From Bacteroidota bacterium (GTDB taxonomy: Bacteria; Bacteroidota; Bacteroidia; Chitinophagales; Chitinophagaceae): DNA of 44,820 nt. This document shows positions 35,368 through 44,643 of this stretch, piece after piece (position 1 is the first letter of the stretch; the number at the start of each line of letters is the position of its first letter). The position numbers were made by a program, and so were the translations under genes. The stretch covers positions 1 through 44,820 of the forward strand of contig JAFEAB010000008.1 of assembly GCA_018266615.1 (NCBI GenBank), written 5' to 3'. The notes below the pieces were generated by a model, which saw nothing but the letters and a program-made list of their open reading frames with translations, made no database searches and was not told the DNA's origin.

Positions 35368-35661
35368 TTAATGCTGGTGACCTGCTTCAGCTAAAAAAGT
35401 TTCTTTACATTCAGGCGAGCAAAAACCATATACCTTTCCATCCACAACGGCTGTGTCCGATATGCCGGCAGTAAGAGGCATACCACAGATACTGTCTTTA
35501 TTTATTGCAAATTGTATATTGCTAAAATCTTTCTTTTCAGACTTGGTATTCATAGGAGACATATCAGATTTACCTGCTTCCGGCTCCACGGCTTTGTTCC
35601 CAGTTCCCTTGCAGGCAAAAAACATTGAAATAACTAAACCGTAGAAAATTATCCTCTTCAT
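35368..35661 (-). CDS. YHS-domain lipoprotein, likely metal binding
   Basis: From the ATG at 35661 the product has 97 residues: a lipoprotein leader (MKRIIFYGLVISMFFAC), a polar linker rich in Met and Ser, and a YHS domain with DSICGMPL and VYGFCSPECKETFLAE, ending GHQH. YHS domains bind soft metals such as copper through the Cys and Met residues and often accompany heavy-metal ATPases. None is adjacent here. An upstream ATG at 35733 would put an unlikely sequence before the signal peptide, so the internal start was chosen. Confidence 0.88.
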   Translation of the reverse strand: MKRIIFYGLVISMFFACKGTGNKAVEPEAGKSDMSPMNTKSEKKDFSNIQFAINKDSICGMPLTAGISDTAVVDGKVYGFCSPECKETFLAEAGHQH

Positions 35662-35962
35662 GCTAATCCTTTTTGCAAAGAAACAAATTTTACATTGCAT
35701 TGTTATTGGAATAAATAGAATTTGACAGGCCAAAAATAAAAAAGGGCGAACATAGACATGTTACCCCTTTCAATCCTTACAGTATGATTTCTGCAATACA
35801 ATATTATTAATACACAGGAACCGGTACCATGACTTAAGTCAATAATTAAATCGAAAAAACCTAATTTTAATCAGGAATTTCAGCGCTTCTACGGATATAT
35901 TAAATTATTACATAACATAGGCCCGCCAAATATTATTTCTCTTTCCACTATAAAAATATAAA
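35662..35962. other. Divergent intergenic region between YHS and DUF1572 genes
   Basis: AT-rich, no open frame or RNA gene recognised. On the reverse strand a -7-like TATTTTTG (35738-35731) could serve the YHS gene. GACTTAAGTC near 35832 is a short palindrome. Confidence 0.4.
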
Positions 35963-36487
35963 ATGAAAAGTAGCTATCTGGATTTAGCAATTGCCCAGTT
36001 TAAAGAAATTAAGGAACTGGCTGAAAAAACATTCGCACAATTAAAAGAGGATGATTTTTTTTGGAAGCAGAATGAAGAAAGCAACAGTATTGCTGCCATT
36101 ATTCATCACATGAGTGGAAATATGCTATCGAGGTGGACGGATTTTTTGACTTCGGATGGAGAAAAACCATGGCGAAACAGAGATCAGGAATTTGAGGATG
36201 AAACTACCACGCGGGATGCATTACTAAAGATCTGGGAAGAAGGGTGGGCGTGCCTGTTTAAAGCCCTGCATGAATTGAAATCTTCTGATTTGGAAAGCAT
36301 GGTAAAAATCAGAAACCAACCCTTAACCGTAGTGTCAGCTATCAACCGGCAACTTACCCATTATGCATATCATGTCGGGCAAATCGTTTATGTAGGGAAA
36401 TTACTTAAGGGCTCCGCCTGGAAATCCCTCAGCATTCCTAAGAGGCAATCTGCGCAATACAATGAAAACCTGATGAAAAAGAAATAG
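35963..36487 (+). CDS. DUF1572 (DinB-like) family protein
   Basis: The 174-residue product is a DinB/YfiT-like four-helix bundle. The metal-binding histidines expected for the fold are in IIHHMSGNM (about 46-54) and HYAYHVGQIVY (about 131-141). The DUF1572 group includes MLSRWTDFLTSDGEKPWRNRDQEF-type sequences. Relatives are thiol-dependent transferases (bacillithiol/mycothiol S-transferases), but the exact activity of DUF1572 is unknown. No signal peptide. It is a single gene. Confidence 0.85.
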   Translation: MKSSYLDLAIAQFKEIKELAEKTFAQLKEDDFFWKQNEESNSIAAIIHHMSGNMLSRWTDFLTSDGEKPWRNRDQEFEDETTTRDALLKIWEEGWACLFKALHELKSSDLESMVKIRNQPLTVVSAINRQLTHYAYHVGQIVYVGKLLKGSAWKSLSIPKRQSAQYNENLMKKK

Positions 36488-36548
36488 TAACAACTTCCTA
36501 AATTGATACCTGGTTACAATTAGTCTGGCTCATAGGATCAATGCAGAG

Positions 36549-36564
36549 TATGGATTAATCCATA
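36549..36564. promoter_or_regulatory. 16-bp perfect palindrome upstream of the DUF2490 gene
   Basis: TATGGATTAATCCATA, 82 bases before the next start codon. Its 10-base core GGATTAATCC occurs again upstream of accA (44550-44559). Confidence 0.4.
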
Positions 36565-36646
36565 TGTATTAGAATGGCAGGTACTATTTGTTTTTTAATT
36601 AGATTGCAGCAATTCGAAATTTAAAAGACAATTAGACCTAATAGGA

Positions 36647-37456
36647 ATGAGGGCTTTTTTTCTCAAATTTAATTCAACCTTACTCTTCTTCATTTTCTAT
36701 TCTATTTTTTCATTTTGGGGAAAACCAGGGTATTCGCAGATTATTCCACCCGGCATGGGGAAAGCAAAAACGGGAAGTTGGGCTACCCTGGGGCTGTCGC
36801 AAAATTTTGGAACAAAAGACAGGAAAAATTGGAATTCAGTAACCTATTTTGGCTTTGGCCGTAAAAGTAATCCGGATGGTAAAGGGCCATTTTATAAACC
36901 TTCCATTTTTATACTTACACAGGAGTTCAAGAACCGGTTTCGGAGAAATTGGGAATATAATCTTGCATTGCTTTATGCCAGGCAAAATGAATACATTGAC
37001 AGCTTTCCCTTTAATAAGAAGTATCCTTCTTTTAAACAGGAATTCCGGGTTTATGGGCGTATTTCATACCTCCTTCAATTAAACCGCCTTCGGATTACGC
37101 CAACATTCAGGCAGGAAGTCAGAAAATTTTATACACCGGGATTCGATCAGCCGGGTGAAGACTGGCAACTGCGTTCCCGCTTTCGATTACAATTCAGCAT
37201 TAACCTGGATGGGGGAAATATACACCGGATAATTTCAACCTCTGAGCAATTATTTTCAACGTCAAGAAATTCAAAAACACATAAATGGTCGGATTTTGAA
37301 TATAAGGATAGCCGGTTTGCCCTATATTATTCTTTTTCACCTAAGAAGACTCCAATCACTTTAAATATCGGATACATGTATAACCTGGTGGGAAGAAAAG
37401 ATCCTTTTGGTGCTAATATTTTCGCTTTCGACTTCATGCTAAGAAATCCATTTTAA
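36647..37456 (+). CDS. DUF2490 outer-membrane barrel-like protein
   Basis: The 269-residue product has a signal peptide (about 1-30, ending GYSQ) and a DUF2490 body: amphipathic strands with many Arg, Tyr and Phe (WEYNLALLYARQNEY, FKQEFRVYGRISYLLQLN, LRSRFRLQFSIN), ending DFMLRNPF with a terminal Phe. The family is predicted to form outer-membrane beta-barrels of unknown function. It is a single gene converging on the glycosyltransferase cluster. Confidence 0.82.
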   Translation: MRAFFLKFNSTLLFFIFYSIFSFWGKPGYSQIIPPGMGKAKTGSWATLGLSQNFGTKDRKNWNSVTYFGFGRKSNPDGKGPFYKPSIFILTQEFKNRFRRNWEYNLALLYARQNEYIDSFPFNKKYPSFKQEFRVYGRISYLLQLNRLRITPTFRQEVRKFYTPGFDQPGEDWQLRSRFRLQFSINLDGGNIHRIISTSEQLFSTSRNSKTHKWSDFEYKDSRFALYYSFSPKKTPITLNIGYMYNLVGRKDPFGANIFAFDFMLRNPF

Positions 37457-37538
37457 GCAATGGGAGAGAATAGATAAAGGGAATTATTTTATAATCAATT
37501 TCTATTCCCCACCTCAAGTTTCCTTTCAATAAAAAAGG

Positions 37539-38564
37539 TTAAGGTAATTTTTTCCAATTTAATATTTCACTTACCACAGATTGAGGAGACACCTGGTGCA
37601 TACAGGAACAATGTTTGGGACTGTTTTTACAACTATGGCACGATTTCTCATCCACAAAATAAGAAGCATGTTCCCCCAATGGAGCCCACCTGCCCGGATG
37701 CATGGGGCGTATGGGAGGAAAAATTCCGATAGCATAACGGTTTAATGCAGCCGCAATATGCAAAGGCCCGGTACTGGCGGCTACCAATCCATCACAACTT
37801 GAAACAAAGCTGATCAGTTCATCTAAGCTCATAGAGCCGGTTACATCCATTACATGCGAAGGCAATCTCAGAATCCAATCTTTCAAAAGAGGTTTTTCAT
37901 CCGGACTTCCAGTAATAAATATTTGAAATCTATCCTCCGGCAATAAAGAAATAAGAGAAGCAAAATTTTCCAATCCCCACTCCCGTGCGGAGAGATTTGA
38001 TTTCGGATGAAGTATCAAATTGATCTTGTCCTTATCCAGAAATGTCTTTAATTTTTCGGGTAAAGGTTTCACGTTAACAAATCCGAAATAGCGATGGATA
38101 ACCTCCTTCTCCATTTGCGTATTCATCCCGAACGGAGAGAGCAGGGCCAGATTCAATTGCGCTTCATGCAAGTTGGAATTCTTCCTTCCAATATTCAGCC
38201 TGTAATTGCAATTCAACCAATGATAAAGCCGGTGAGAAGTCCCGATTCTGTAAGATATTCCTGCCTTCCTCGCGGCCACGGCCAAATCTTTCCGTGGGAA
38301 AACATGGATAATGGTATCCACATTATAATTACGCAAAAAAGCTGGTTTATCATTTGCTTTCTCAAAATCATTGTAATTAATAAATTCATCTACAAAGCAG
38401 GAAAGGGAAACAACCGGTTTTGTATAACTCCGTCCCATAAAAAGAAGTTTACAGAAAGGGAACTTCTCCTTCAAGACTCCAGCCATAGGGAGGGTTAAAA
38501 TCACGTCTCCTATAGCATCGGTCCTGCTAATGATGATACGTTTTGGATCATTTATTCTTTTCAC
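37539..38564 (-). CDS. GT9-family glycosyltransferase (heptosyltransferase-like)
   Basis: The 341-residue product has the GT9 pattern: IISRTDAIGDVILTLPMAGVLKEKFP at the N-terminus, then INLILHPKSNLSAREW, IFITGSPDEKP, DVTGSMSLDELISFVSSCDGLVAASTGPLHIAAALN in the nucleotide-sugar domain. It would add a heptose or related sugar to the LPS core. The Cys/His-rich CHSCKNSPKHCSC tail is a family feature. The start overlaps the upstream GT2 gene by 17 bases, so they are one unit. A second GT9 is at 17160. Confidence 0.9.
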   Translation of the reverse strand: MKRINDPKRIIISRTDAIGDVILTLPMAGVLKEKFPFCKLLFMGRSYTKPVVSLSCFVDEFINYNDFEKANDKPAFLRNYNVDTIIHVFPRKDLAVAARKAGISYRIGTSHRLYHWLNCNYRLNIGRKNSNLHEAQLNLALLSPFGMNTQMEKEVIHRYFGFVNVKPLPEKLKTFLDKDKINLILHPKSNLSAREWGLENFASLISLLPEDRFQIFITGSPDEKPLLKDWILRLPSHVMDVTGSMSLDELISFVSSCDGLVAASTGPLHIAAALNRYAIGIFPPIRPMHPGRWAPLGEHASYFVDEKSCHSCKNSPKHCSCMHQVSPQSVVSEILNWKKLP

Positions 38565-39315
38565 GCTGAAGCTGCATTTGTTTCAACTTGGCATATTTCG
38601 AAAATACATGCACTGCAGATAGCATACAAACCACGTACCCGTAATACCCATCAAGAAATCCAAGTTTAATAATATAATCGCGGAAGAACTTCCAAAATGG
38701 GCGAATGGTTAAATCGAAGATTCCAGCCCTCTTTCCTTTATCAAAAAGTTGTTGCGCGCCAATTTCGGTAAAGCTGTTCATTTGCTTTATATGCGATTGA
38801 ATGCTATCATATGAAAAGTGAAGGATATCACCCTGAAGGATAGAAACTTTTACGTCCGGTTCAATCACTATCTTATCATGCGGGTTTGTGCCACCCCATT
38901 TACATTTCCGCCTATTAAACAACCTGATTTTTGAATCGGGATACCAACCGCTATGCCGAATAAATTTTCCACAGTAATTAGTAAGCCGGTTCATTTGGTA
39001 GGCATCGAAAGAAAAATTACCCTTTACTTTACGGATTTCACTTAATAATTTATCTGAAAGCCGTTCATCCGCATCTAATGACAGAATAAAATCGTATTTA
39101 GCCAACGAGATGGCATAATTTTTCTGCTCGATATGTCCGTCAAATTTGTGTTGCGAAAAATTCACTTTGTATGCTCTGCAAATCGCTTCGGTATTGTCGG
39201 TGGAGAAAGAATCTACCACCACCACTTCATCTGCAATGTTAATTAAGGAATCGAGGCATCCTGCAATTTTCTTTTCTTCATTAAAGGTGATAACTACCGC
39301 AGAAAGTTTTTGCAT
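38548..39315 (-). CDS. GT2-family glycosyltransferase (LPS core type)
   Basis: From the ATG at 39315 the product has 255 residues with a GT-A fold: LSAVVITFNEEKKIAGCLDSL, the DxD-like SLDADERLS, and VVVDSFSTDNTEAIC. The HDKIVIEPDVKVSILQGDILHFSYDS region resembles the WaaE/KdtX beta-1,4-glucosyltransferase group acting on LPS core heptose. A C-terminal hydrophobic helix (LGFLDGYYGYVVCMLSAVHVFSKY) suggests membrane association. It is the first gene of a two-gene unit with the GT9. The upstream ATG at 39345 adds 10 unconserved residues. Confidence 0.9.
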   Translation of the reverse strand: MQKLSAVVITFNEEKKIAGCLDSLINIADEVVVVDSFSTDNTEAICRAYKVNFSQHKFDGHIEQKNYAISLAKYDFILSLDADERLSDKLLSEIRKVKGNFSFDAYQMNRLTNYCGKFIRHSGWYPDSKIRLFNRRKCKWGGTNPHDKIVIEPDVKVSILQGDILHFSYDSIQSHIKQMNSFTEIGAQQLFDKGKRAGIFDLTIRPFWKFFRDYIIKLGFLDGYYGYVVCMLSAVHVFSKYAKLKQMQLQREKNK

Positions 39316-39418
39316 ATCAATTTCAAAGATAGCAGTTTCTGACACAGCAAAAATACGGGCAGCAGGGTAAACCTATTAACTTACTAAGAGTTAGAGTTAA
39401 GTTTTATTCATTCTAAAG

Positions 39419-40174
39419 TTAAAGAATCAGGTCTGGCAAATTTGGATACAAAAAGGCTACTTCCGGATGATCCATTCCTTTAAAGGCTTTTGAAACCGGG
39501 TGAAACCACATCGCGGAGGGGTCAATTTGATAGGACGCAATATTTTGGATCTCCGCTTCAGAAAGGGAGGCGTTCAACCATTGGGAAGCAAGATTCTCCG
39601 TTAAAATGGTAGGCATCCTCCTTTTTGTATTGTGGATTTGTTCCAGAATGGAATTTGCCTTCGTTGTAATGATGGCAAAGCTGTTGATGGTTTCTCCTGT
39701 TGACTTATCAGTCCAGGGTTGCCATATCCCTGCAAAGTAAAAATAAACCTGTTCTTTCAGGCCAATGGCATAGGGGTAAGTAGTATCCTTTTTCTCACCC
39801 GGTAATTTAAAATGCCGCCATTCGAAGAACCAGGATGCCAAAACCAAACACCTCCTTTTTAAAGCGGCGGGCCGGAACATTTTACTTCCCAGCAACTTTT
39901 CGGAGGTGGCATTTAACCATGGAATCCCCTTCTTTCGTGAATCCAACAGGGCTTCAAGATTTTCAATCCAGGGTGGAATAAATTCCCAATGTGCTTTTGT
40001 AAGGACAGGCTGGCCATTCTCCAATACAAGTATAACGGTATCCGGATAAAGAAACCCATCCATAACCGGAGATAATAAATTTACTACTTCCCTGTTCTGA
40101 TTGAGGTCAAGACTTATGTCATTAATATTAACTTGATTAATGGCCGCCAGATTACCTCCAAAAAAATAGCACAT
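39419..40174 (-). CDS. SRAP (HMCES/YedK) abasic-site DNA-protein crosslink protein
   Basis: From the ATG at 40174 the product has 251 residues and begins Met-Cys, as required: Cys2 becomes the new N-terminus and forms the thiazolidine link with an abasic site. Other family sites are visible: LNATSEKL (Asn and Glu near the active site), RRCLVLASWFFEW and TTKANSILEQIHNTKRRMP with the catalytic His. An in-frame start 57 bases upstream would bury the Cys, so it is rejected. It protects single-stranded abasic sites and may belong to the SOS response, but no LexA box was recognised. The central insert is slightly shorter than in some relatives. Confidence 0.92.
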   Translation of the reverse strand: MCYFFGGNLAAINQVNINDISLDLNQNREVVNLLSPVMDGFLYPDTVILVLENGQPVLTKAHWEFIPPWIENLEALLDSRKKGIPWLNATSEKLLGSKMFRPAALKRRCLVLASWFFEWRHFKLPGEKKDTTYPYAIGLKEQVYFYFAGIWQPWTDKSTGETINSFAIITTKANSILEQIHNTKRRMPTILTENLASQWLNASLSEAEIQNIASYQIDPSAMWFHPVSKAFKGMDHPEVAFLYPNLPDLIL

Positions 40175-40278
40175 TGCAACTAAATTTGAACAAATTTCGA
40201 GGAAATCCCTCTTATCCAAATCTAATTCCAATTTTTACCATCACAATAGCAAATTATAATAGACATATCCAGTTTTCC

Positions 40279-40488
40279 TTATTCAGGGGATAGCGCTGAT
40301 TCCTTATGGGCGGCAATATGATCTGTTTTACTGCTTTTAATTTCATATTGGGGATCCTCGTTTGAAGCATGATGGTTATATCCTTTAAAAATAAAATCAC
40401 GGGTGTGCACCTTAATAATGGTGCCGGAAACAATTCCTGCTTCAGAATTCCATTTTACTTTGTCGCCAATTCGAAAACGTATAGCCAT
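40279..40488 (-). CDS. HVA1/DUF2945 small Tudor-like protein
   Basis: The 69-residue product matches the short 'hypervirulence-associated protein TUDOR domain' (DUF2945) family: RIGDKVKWNSEAGIVSGTIIKVHTRDFIFKGYNHHASNEDPQYEIKSSKTDHIAAHK. These are stand-alone SH3-like barrels found in many soil bacteria and fungi. The molecular role is unknown; binding to nucleic acid or protein is suggested by the fold. It sits 11 bases downstream of the DUF488 gene on the same strand, so the two are probably one transcript. Confidence 0.9.
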   Translation of the reverse strand: MAIRFRIGDKVKWNSEAGIVSGTIIKVHTRDFIFKGYNHHASNEDPQYEIKSSKTDHIAAHKESALSPE

Positions 40489-40498
40489 AACCGTAATA

Positions 40499-41050
40499 TT
40501 AAATAATGGGAGAATTGAAATCTTCGCTGTAATAAAGATGATGATTAACTACCCGGGCCGCGGATGTAAATGGGTGTTCCTCCTGTTTATTTAAGCCCAT
40601 GATGTGAATCACCTTCCACCCACTTACCTTAAGATAGTCTGAAACCAACGCCCGATGGCAACGCCACCAAACAGCTTCTGCACACATAATTGCAGTAACC
40701 TGATTTTCTGCAAGAGTCATAAGATTTTTCATCTCTGCGGCAAATCCATCCGTTCCCATATAATCCGCATACCCTCTGAAAGTATCTTTTCGCCACCGAT
40801 CATTAATGGAGTCCTTACTTCTTTTCCTTCTTCCTCCCAAGCCAATCAAATGAACATACCGGAATCCTGCATTTTGAAGTTCGATTTGTAACGCATCCAT
40901 ATTATACATTGGGAATTTTCTGGATCCCGGATATCGCCTAATATCTGCAAGCAACTGAATATTGCAACTATTGAGCAATTGAATAAACTCCTGGATTGAG
41001 CGGGTGGAATGCCCAATGGTATAAATTATAGGAAGGGAATCACCTTTCAT
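40499..41050 (-). CDS. DUF488-family protein
   Basis: The 183-residue product has the DUF488 signature: TIGHS (11-15), LLADIRRYPGSRKFP (34-47), GLGGRR (70-75), CAE (123-125) and CHR (131-133). The conserved Cys, His and Arg suggest a nuclease- or phosphatase-like active site, but the biochemical function is not established. It lies just upstream of the Tudor-like gene, same strand, with an 10-base gap. Confidence 0.88.
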   Translation of the reverse strand: MKGDSLPIIYTIGHSTRSIQEFIQLLNSCNIQLLADIRRYPGSRKFPMYNMDALQIELQNAGFRYVHLIGLGGRRKRSKDSINDRWRKDTFRGYADYMGTDGFAAEMKNLMTLAENQVTAIMCAEAVWWRCHRALVSDYLKVSGWKVIHIMGLNKQEEHPFTSAARVVNHHLYYSEDFNSPII

Positions 41051-41119
41051 TTCCTAAAATGAAAATAATCTGTCTGATATGAACAATTATTTAATCCCGA
41101 TTGTTCTGAGACCCACCTA

Positions 41120-42511
41120 TTATTTACCCTTACCTGCAAGGATAATCCGGAATGTATAAAGGATAATTTTAAAATCGAGCGGAAGGGAAATATTTTCGAT
41201 ATAAAGCAGGTCGTAATCCAATCTTTCCGACATTTCATGTAAAGAAGAGGCATAACCAAATTTAACCATCCCCCAAGAGGTAAGTCCGGGTTTAACTTTG
41301 TATATGTATTTAAATTCCGGGCGAATGGCAATTAATTGGTCAGCATAAAATTTCCGTTCAGGTCTGGGGCCAACCAGGCTCATTTCTCCAATTAAAATAT
41401 TCCAAAGTTGAGGAAGTTCATCGAGCCTCCATTTCCGCATGGTTTTCCCCCAGTTGGTGATCCGGCTGTCGGATTCACTACTAAGTTGAGGGCCGGCATG
41501 CTCCGCATTTACATGCATAGATCGGAATTTATACATAGTAAATGGTCGGCCCTTATACCCCAGCCGTTCCTGGCTAAATATAACGGGGCCGGGAGAGGAC
41601 CATTTTACTCTGAAAAAGCAGAAAATGTAAACGGGAGATAACAAAATCATGGCTAAAAGAGCAGTAGCTATATCAAAAACCCTTTTAAAATTCTGCTGCC
41701 ATTCTGGTAATTGCCCGGAGTGAACATCGATTAGCGGGACTCCCAACACATTGGTAGTTTTTAACGCACCACTAATGATATCCAGCGTATCAGGAATTAT
41801 TTTGATGTTCACTTCCACATCACTCAGGTCCTGGAGAATCCCGGCAATTTTATTCCGTTCTGATTTTTCTACTGATATAACCACTTCTTCCACCTGCTGT
41901 TTTCTGATAAATTCTGACAGGTTGATGGTTTTGTCTAAACAAAGAACTGAATCATCAATCCTGTTCATACTACCGGACACATCATAATACCATTTTATCC
42001 GGAACCCGCGCTGGTCTCCGGCAGATTGAAATTGATGAAAAAAATGTAAAGACTTTGGGCAACTACCAATAAGTAGGGTATTAAAATATACCACTCCATT
42101 TTCAATTTGCCTTTTTGCAATTCCAAGAATTATCAATCTGACAATTCCTGTAAGTATGATATACGGAAACAGGAGACTGTAAAATTCCAGATAATAATTC
42201 TGATTATGCGATTGAGGGTTCTTCAGAATAAAAAAGAATAAAAGGAAAAGGCAGCCAACAATACCAACGGTTACGGTTTTAAGCAATTCGTTGATCCTTG
42301 ATTTCTGGTAAAGGGAATTATACGCACCGGTTAAAAAATGAAGGGTTACCCAACCCAGGGTATAAAGCAGAAGCCCAATATAAAATCCAGGCGGTATGCT
42401 AAAAGGATAGTTATAAATAACCGTACGCAGGTAATAAAAACAAAGCCAGGTTAGTACCGACACCAATACATCTGCCAGGATGTACCATCGTATATTTATG
42501 CGAGGTTGATC
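41120..42511 (-). CDS. Exopolysaccharide polyprenyl glycosylphosphotransferase (WcaJ/WbaP type)
   Basis: This enzyme transfers a sugar-1-phosphate from a nucleotide sugar to undecaprenyl phosphate, starting a surface polysaccharide. The N-terminal half has four membrane helices (WYILADVLVSVLTWLCFYYLR onward) and a CoA-binding-like cytoplasmic domain. The C-terminal catalytic domain has KRVFDIATALLAMILLSPV, GPVIFSQERLGYKGRPF, MYKFRSM, TMRKWRLDELPQLWNILIGEMSLVGPRPE. I chose TTG at 42511, just after the stop of the upstream dehydrogenase gene; an ATG at 42589 would overlap that gene by 68 bases with an unconserved leader. The product is then about 463 residues. Confidence 0.88.
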   Translation of the reverse strand, partial: DQPRINIRWYILADVLVSVLTWLCFYYLRTVIYNYPFSIPPGFYIGLLLYTLGWVTLHFLTGAYNSLYQKSRINELLKTVTVGIVGCLFLLFFFILKNPQSHNQNYYLEFYSLLFPYIILTGIVRLIILGIAKRQIENGVVYFNTLLIGSCPKSLHFFHQFQSAGDQRGFRIKWYYDVSGSMNRIDDSVLCLDKTINLSEFIRKQQVEEVVISVEKSERNKIAGILQDLSDVEVNIKIIPDTLDIISGALKTTNVLGVPLIDVHSGQLPEWQQNFKRVFDIATALLAMILLSPVYIFCFFRVKWSSPGPVIFSQERLGYKGRPFTMYKFRSMHVNAEHAGPQLSSESDSRITNWGKTMRKWRLDELPQLWNILIGEMSLVGPRPERKFYADQLIAIRPEFKYIYKVKPGLTSWGMVKFGYASSLHEMSERLDYDLLYIENISLPLDFKIILYTFRIILAGKGK

Positions 42512-42521
42512 CAAGAATCTT

Positions 42522-43493
42522 TTATTGAATCTGCTTTTGGCCAATTTTCTCCAGAATCTGATGGGCAACTTCCATAGCGGCAAATCCATCCTGTACCGAG
42601 ACTGGCGGATTCGTGTTATTTATAATTGCATCCCGGAAGGCTTCGAGTTCCATTTTAATAGCATTGCTATCTTTCACGATTGGACTGGCGATAGCAATAG
42701 ATTTATTGCCACTATTTGTAGCAATATCAAAGACAAAAACATCTTTATCTTCCGGAGAATGAAGTTTAATGATTTCGGCTTTTTTATCCAGAAAATCAAT
42801 TCCGATGTAGGCATCTTTTTGAAAGAGGCGCATTTTGCGCATTTTCTTCATGGAAATCCGGCTACTGGTAAGGTTGGCCACACAACCATTATCAAATTCA
42901 ATGCGAACATTGGCTATGTCGGGTGTATCACTCATCACGGCAACTCCATTTGCAGAAATATAATTGACATTGCTTTTTACAAGATGTAATACAATATCAA
43001 TATCATGAATCATCAGGTCGAGGATTACACTTACATCTGTTCCACGCGGATTAAACTGAGCCAATCTGTGCACTTCGATAAAAACAGGTTGAAGTGATGT
43101 GTTTTTTAGTGCGAGGAAAGCCGGATTAAAGCGCTCTACATGCCCAACCTGGAATTTCACATTCGACTCTTTAGCCAGTTTTACCAGGTTTCTGGCCTCA
43201 TCCATAGTATTAGCAAGTGGTTTTTCCACAAACACATGTTTACCCATGCGCAAGGCACTTTCGCACAGTTCAAAGTGGTGAATTGTGGGTGCGATAATAT
43301 CTACTGCATCACAAATACGAAGAAGGGAATCAACATCGGTATATCTCTTAAGTGAATATTTCTCCGAAACTTCATTTGCATTTTTATCATCAGGATCATA
43401 AAATCCAACCAATTCAACGCCACCAATTTCTTTCCAATTGTTCAGGTGAAATTTACCGAGGTGTCCGGCACCGAATACGGCAATTTTGAGCAT
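42522..43493 (-). CDS. Gfo/Idh/MocA-family NAD(P)-dependent oxidoreductase
   Basis: The 323-residue product has the GFO_IDH_MocA N-terminal Rossmann domain (KIAVFGAGHLGKFHLNNW, VELVGFYDPD) and the family marker HVFVEKPLA around residues 89-97. The C-terminal alpha/beta domain has VEVHRLAQF-like and LDLMIHDIDIVLHL, the conserved HDID substrate/catalytic motif. Relatives oxidise or dehydrate sugars and inositols, including nucleotide-sugar modification. It lies directly upstream of the glycosylphosphotransferase gene, so a role in making a modified sugar for that pathway is plausible (inference). Confidence 0.9.
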   Translation of the reverse strand: MLKIAVFGAGHLGKFHLNNWKEIGGVELVGFYDPDDKNANEVSEKYSLKRYTDVDSLLRICDAVDIIAPTIHHFELCESALRMGKHVFVEKPLANTMDEARNLVKLAKESNVKFQVGHVERFNPAFLALKNTSLQPVFIEVHRLAQFNPRGTDVSVILDLMIHDIDIVLHLVKSNVNYISANGVAVMSDTPDIANVRIEFDNGCVANLTSSRISMKKMRKMRLFQKDAYIGIDFLDKKAEIIKLHSPEDKDVFVFDIATNSGNKSIAIASPIVKDSNAIKMELEAFRDAIINNTNPPVSVQDGFAAMEVAHQILEKIGQKQIQ

Positions 43494-43515
43494 AAGTTAA
43501 ATGTTAATCCGCATC

Positions 43516-44526
43516 CTATTTTGTTTGCGGTGCATGTTCCAAAGATGCGGGTTCGGAAGTTTCGTTCCAAAATCCCATATTTCCAAACTTTTTGATTCGC
43601 TGAGCGACCCTTTCCCCCGGTGGAATGGCCTGCAGAGCCTTTATTTCGGGGATAAGGAAGTTTTTAAGAATATCCGCCGCTCCCTGATAATCCCAATGAG
43701 CGCCGCCAAGCGGCTCGGGCAATACTTTATCTACAAGGCCAAATTTTAGCATATCCTTCCCCGTTAGTCTAAGTTGTTCTGCAGCCACTTCCTTTTTATC
43801 CCAACTGCGCCAAAGGATGCTACTGCAACTTTCGGGGGAGATTACCGTGTACCAGGTATTTTCGAGCATCACTACCCTATCACCCACACCTATTCCCAAA
43901 GCTCCGCCACTTGCCCCTTCGCCAATGATGACACAGATTACCGGAACTTTCAGGCTTATCATTTCAAAAATATTGCGCGCAATGGCCTCCCCTTGCCCCC
44001 GTTCTTCTGCCTCAAGGCCTGGATAAGCCCCCGGGGTATCAATCAGGGTAACAATGGGTTTATTAAATTTTTCCGCAAGCTTCATCAATCTAAGTGCTTT
44101 TCTATAACCCTCGGGGTTTGCCATACCGAAATTTCGCATTTGGCGCGACTTTGTATTGCTCCCCTTTTGCTGGCCAATCATCATTACTGTTTGCCCATCC
44201 AAATCGGCAAAACCACCCACCATGGCCTTATCGTCTTTCACATTCCGATCGCCATGAAGTTCAATAAACTCCCTGCTCATTAAATGTATAAACTTCAGTG
44301 TATAAGGCCTATCGGGATGTCGGCTGATTTGAACCCTTTGCCAGGGTGTGAGGTTATCGGTAAGATGTTTCTTTGTTACTTCAATTTTTTCTTCCAACGA
44401 CTTAATAGCGGATTGCATGTCCGTTTTCGTCTTTTCTTCCGTCTGTTTAAGCTGCTCAATCTGGTCGTAAAGGTCCTTAACGGGTTTTTCAAAGTCGAGA
44501 AATTGCCTGTTAATGAGTTGCGTCAT
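43516..44526 (-). CDS. accA: Acetyl-CoA carboxylase carboxyltransferase subunit alpha
   Basis: AccA (336 residues) with AccD transfers carboxyl from biotin to acetyl-CoA, the first step of fatty acid synthesis. Motifs are [87 protein letters not shown] ([29 protein letters not shown]) and [17 protein letters not shown]. The last 18 residues extend past the usual family end and are polar. A palindrome lies 23 bases before the start. It is a single gene. Confidence 0.96.
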   Translation of the reverse strand: MTQLINRQFLDFEKPVKDLYDQIEQLKQTEEKTKTDMQSAIKSLEEKIEVTKKHLTDNLTPWQRVQISRHPDRPYTLKFIHLMSREFIELHGDRNVKDDKAMVGGFADLDGQTVMMIGQQKGSNTKSRQMRNFGMANPEGYRKALRLMKLAEKFNKPIVTLIDTPGAYPGLEAEERGQGEAIARNIFEMISLKVPVICVIIGEGASGGALGIGVGDRVVMLENTWYTVISPESCSSILWRSWDKKEVAAEQLRLTGKDMLKFGLVDKVLPEPLGGAHWDYQGAADILKNFLIPEIKALQAIPPGERVAQRIKKFGNMGFWNETSEPASLEHAPQTK

Positions 44527-44548
44527 GGGATAGATTTCAATTTAATTT

Positions 44549-44560
44549 AGGATTAATCCT
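44549..44560. promoter_or_regulatory. 12-bp palindrome upstream of accA
   Basis: AGGATTAATCCT, sharing the 10-base core with 36549-36564. It lies 23-34 bases upstream of the accA start, suitable for a promoter-proximal operator (inference). Confidence 0.35.
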
Positions 44561-44606
44561 GTTCCCGGATTGTAAAAGTAGGAGTTAGATTTTTTTTAGA
44601 AAAAGT

Positions 44607-44639
44607 TTTGTTTATGAAAAATAAATATACCTATCTTTG
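44607..44639 (+). promoter_or_regulatory. Promoter of a structured leader / tRNA transcript
   Basis: TTTG (44607-44610) and TATCTTTG (44632-44639) with a 21-bp spacer match the Bacteroidetes consensus. No coding gene follows, and the next feature is tRNA-Asp, so a stable-RNA transcript is likely. Confidence 0.75.
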
Positions 44640-44643
44640 CCGT

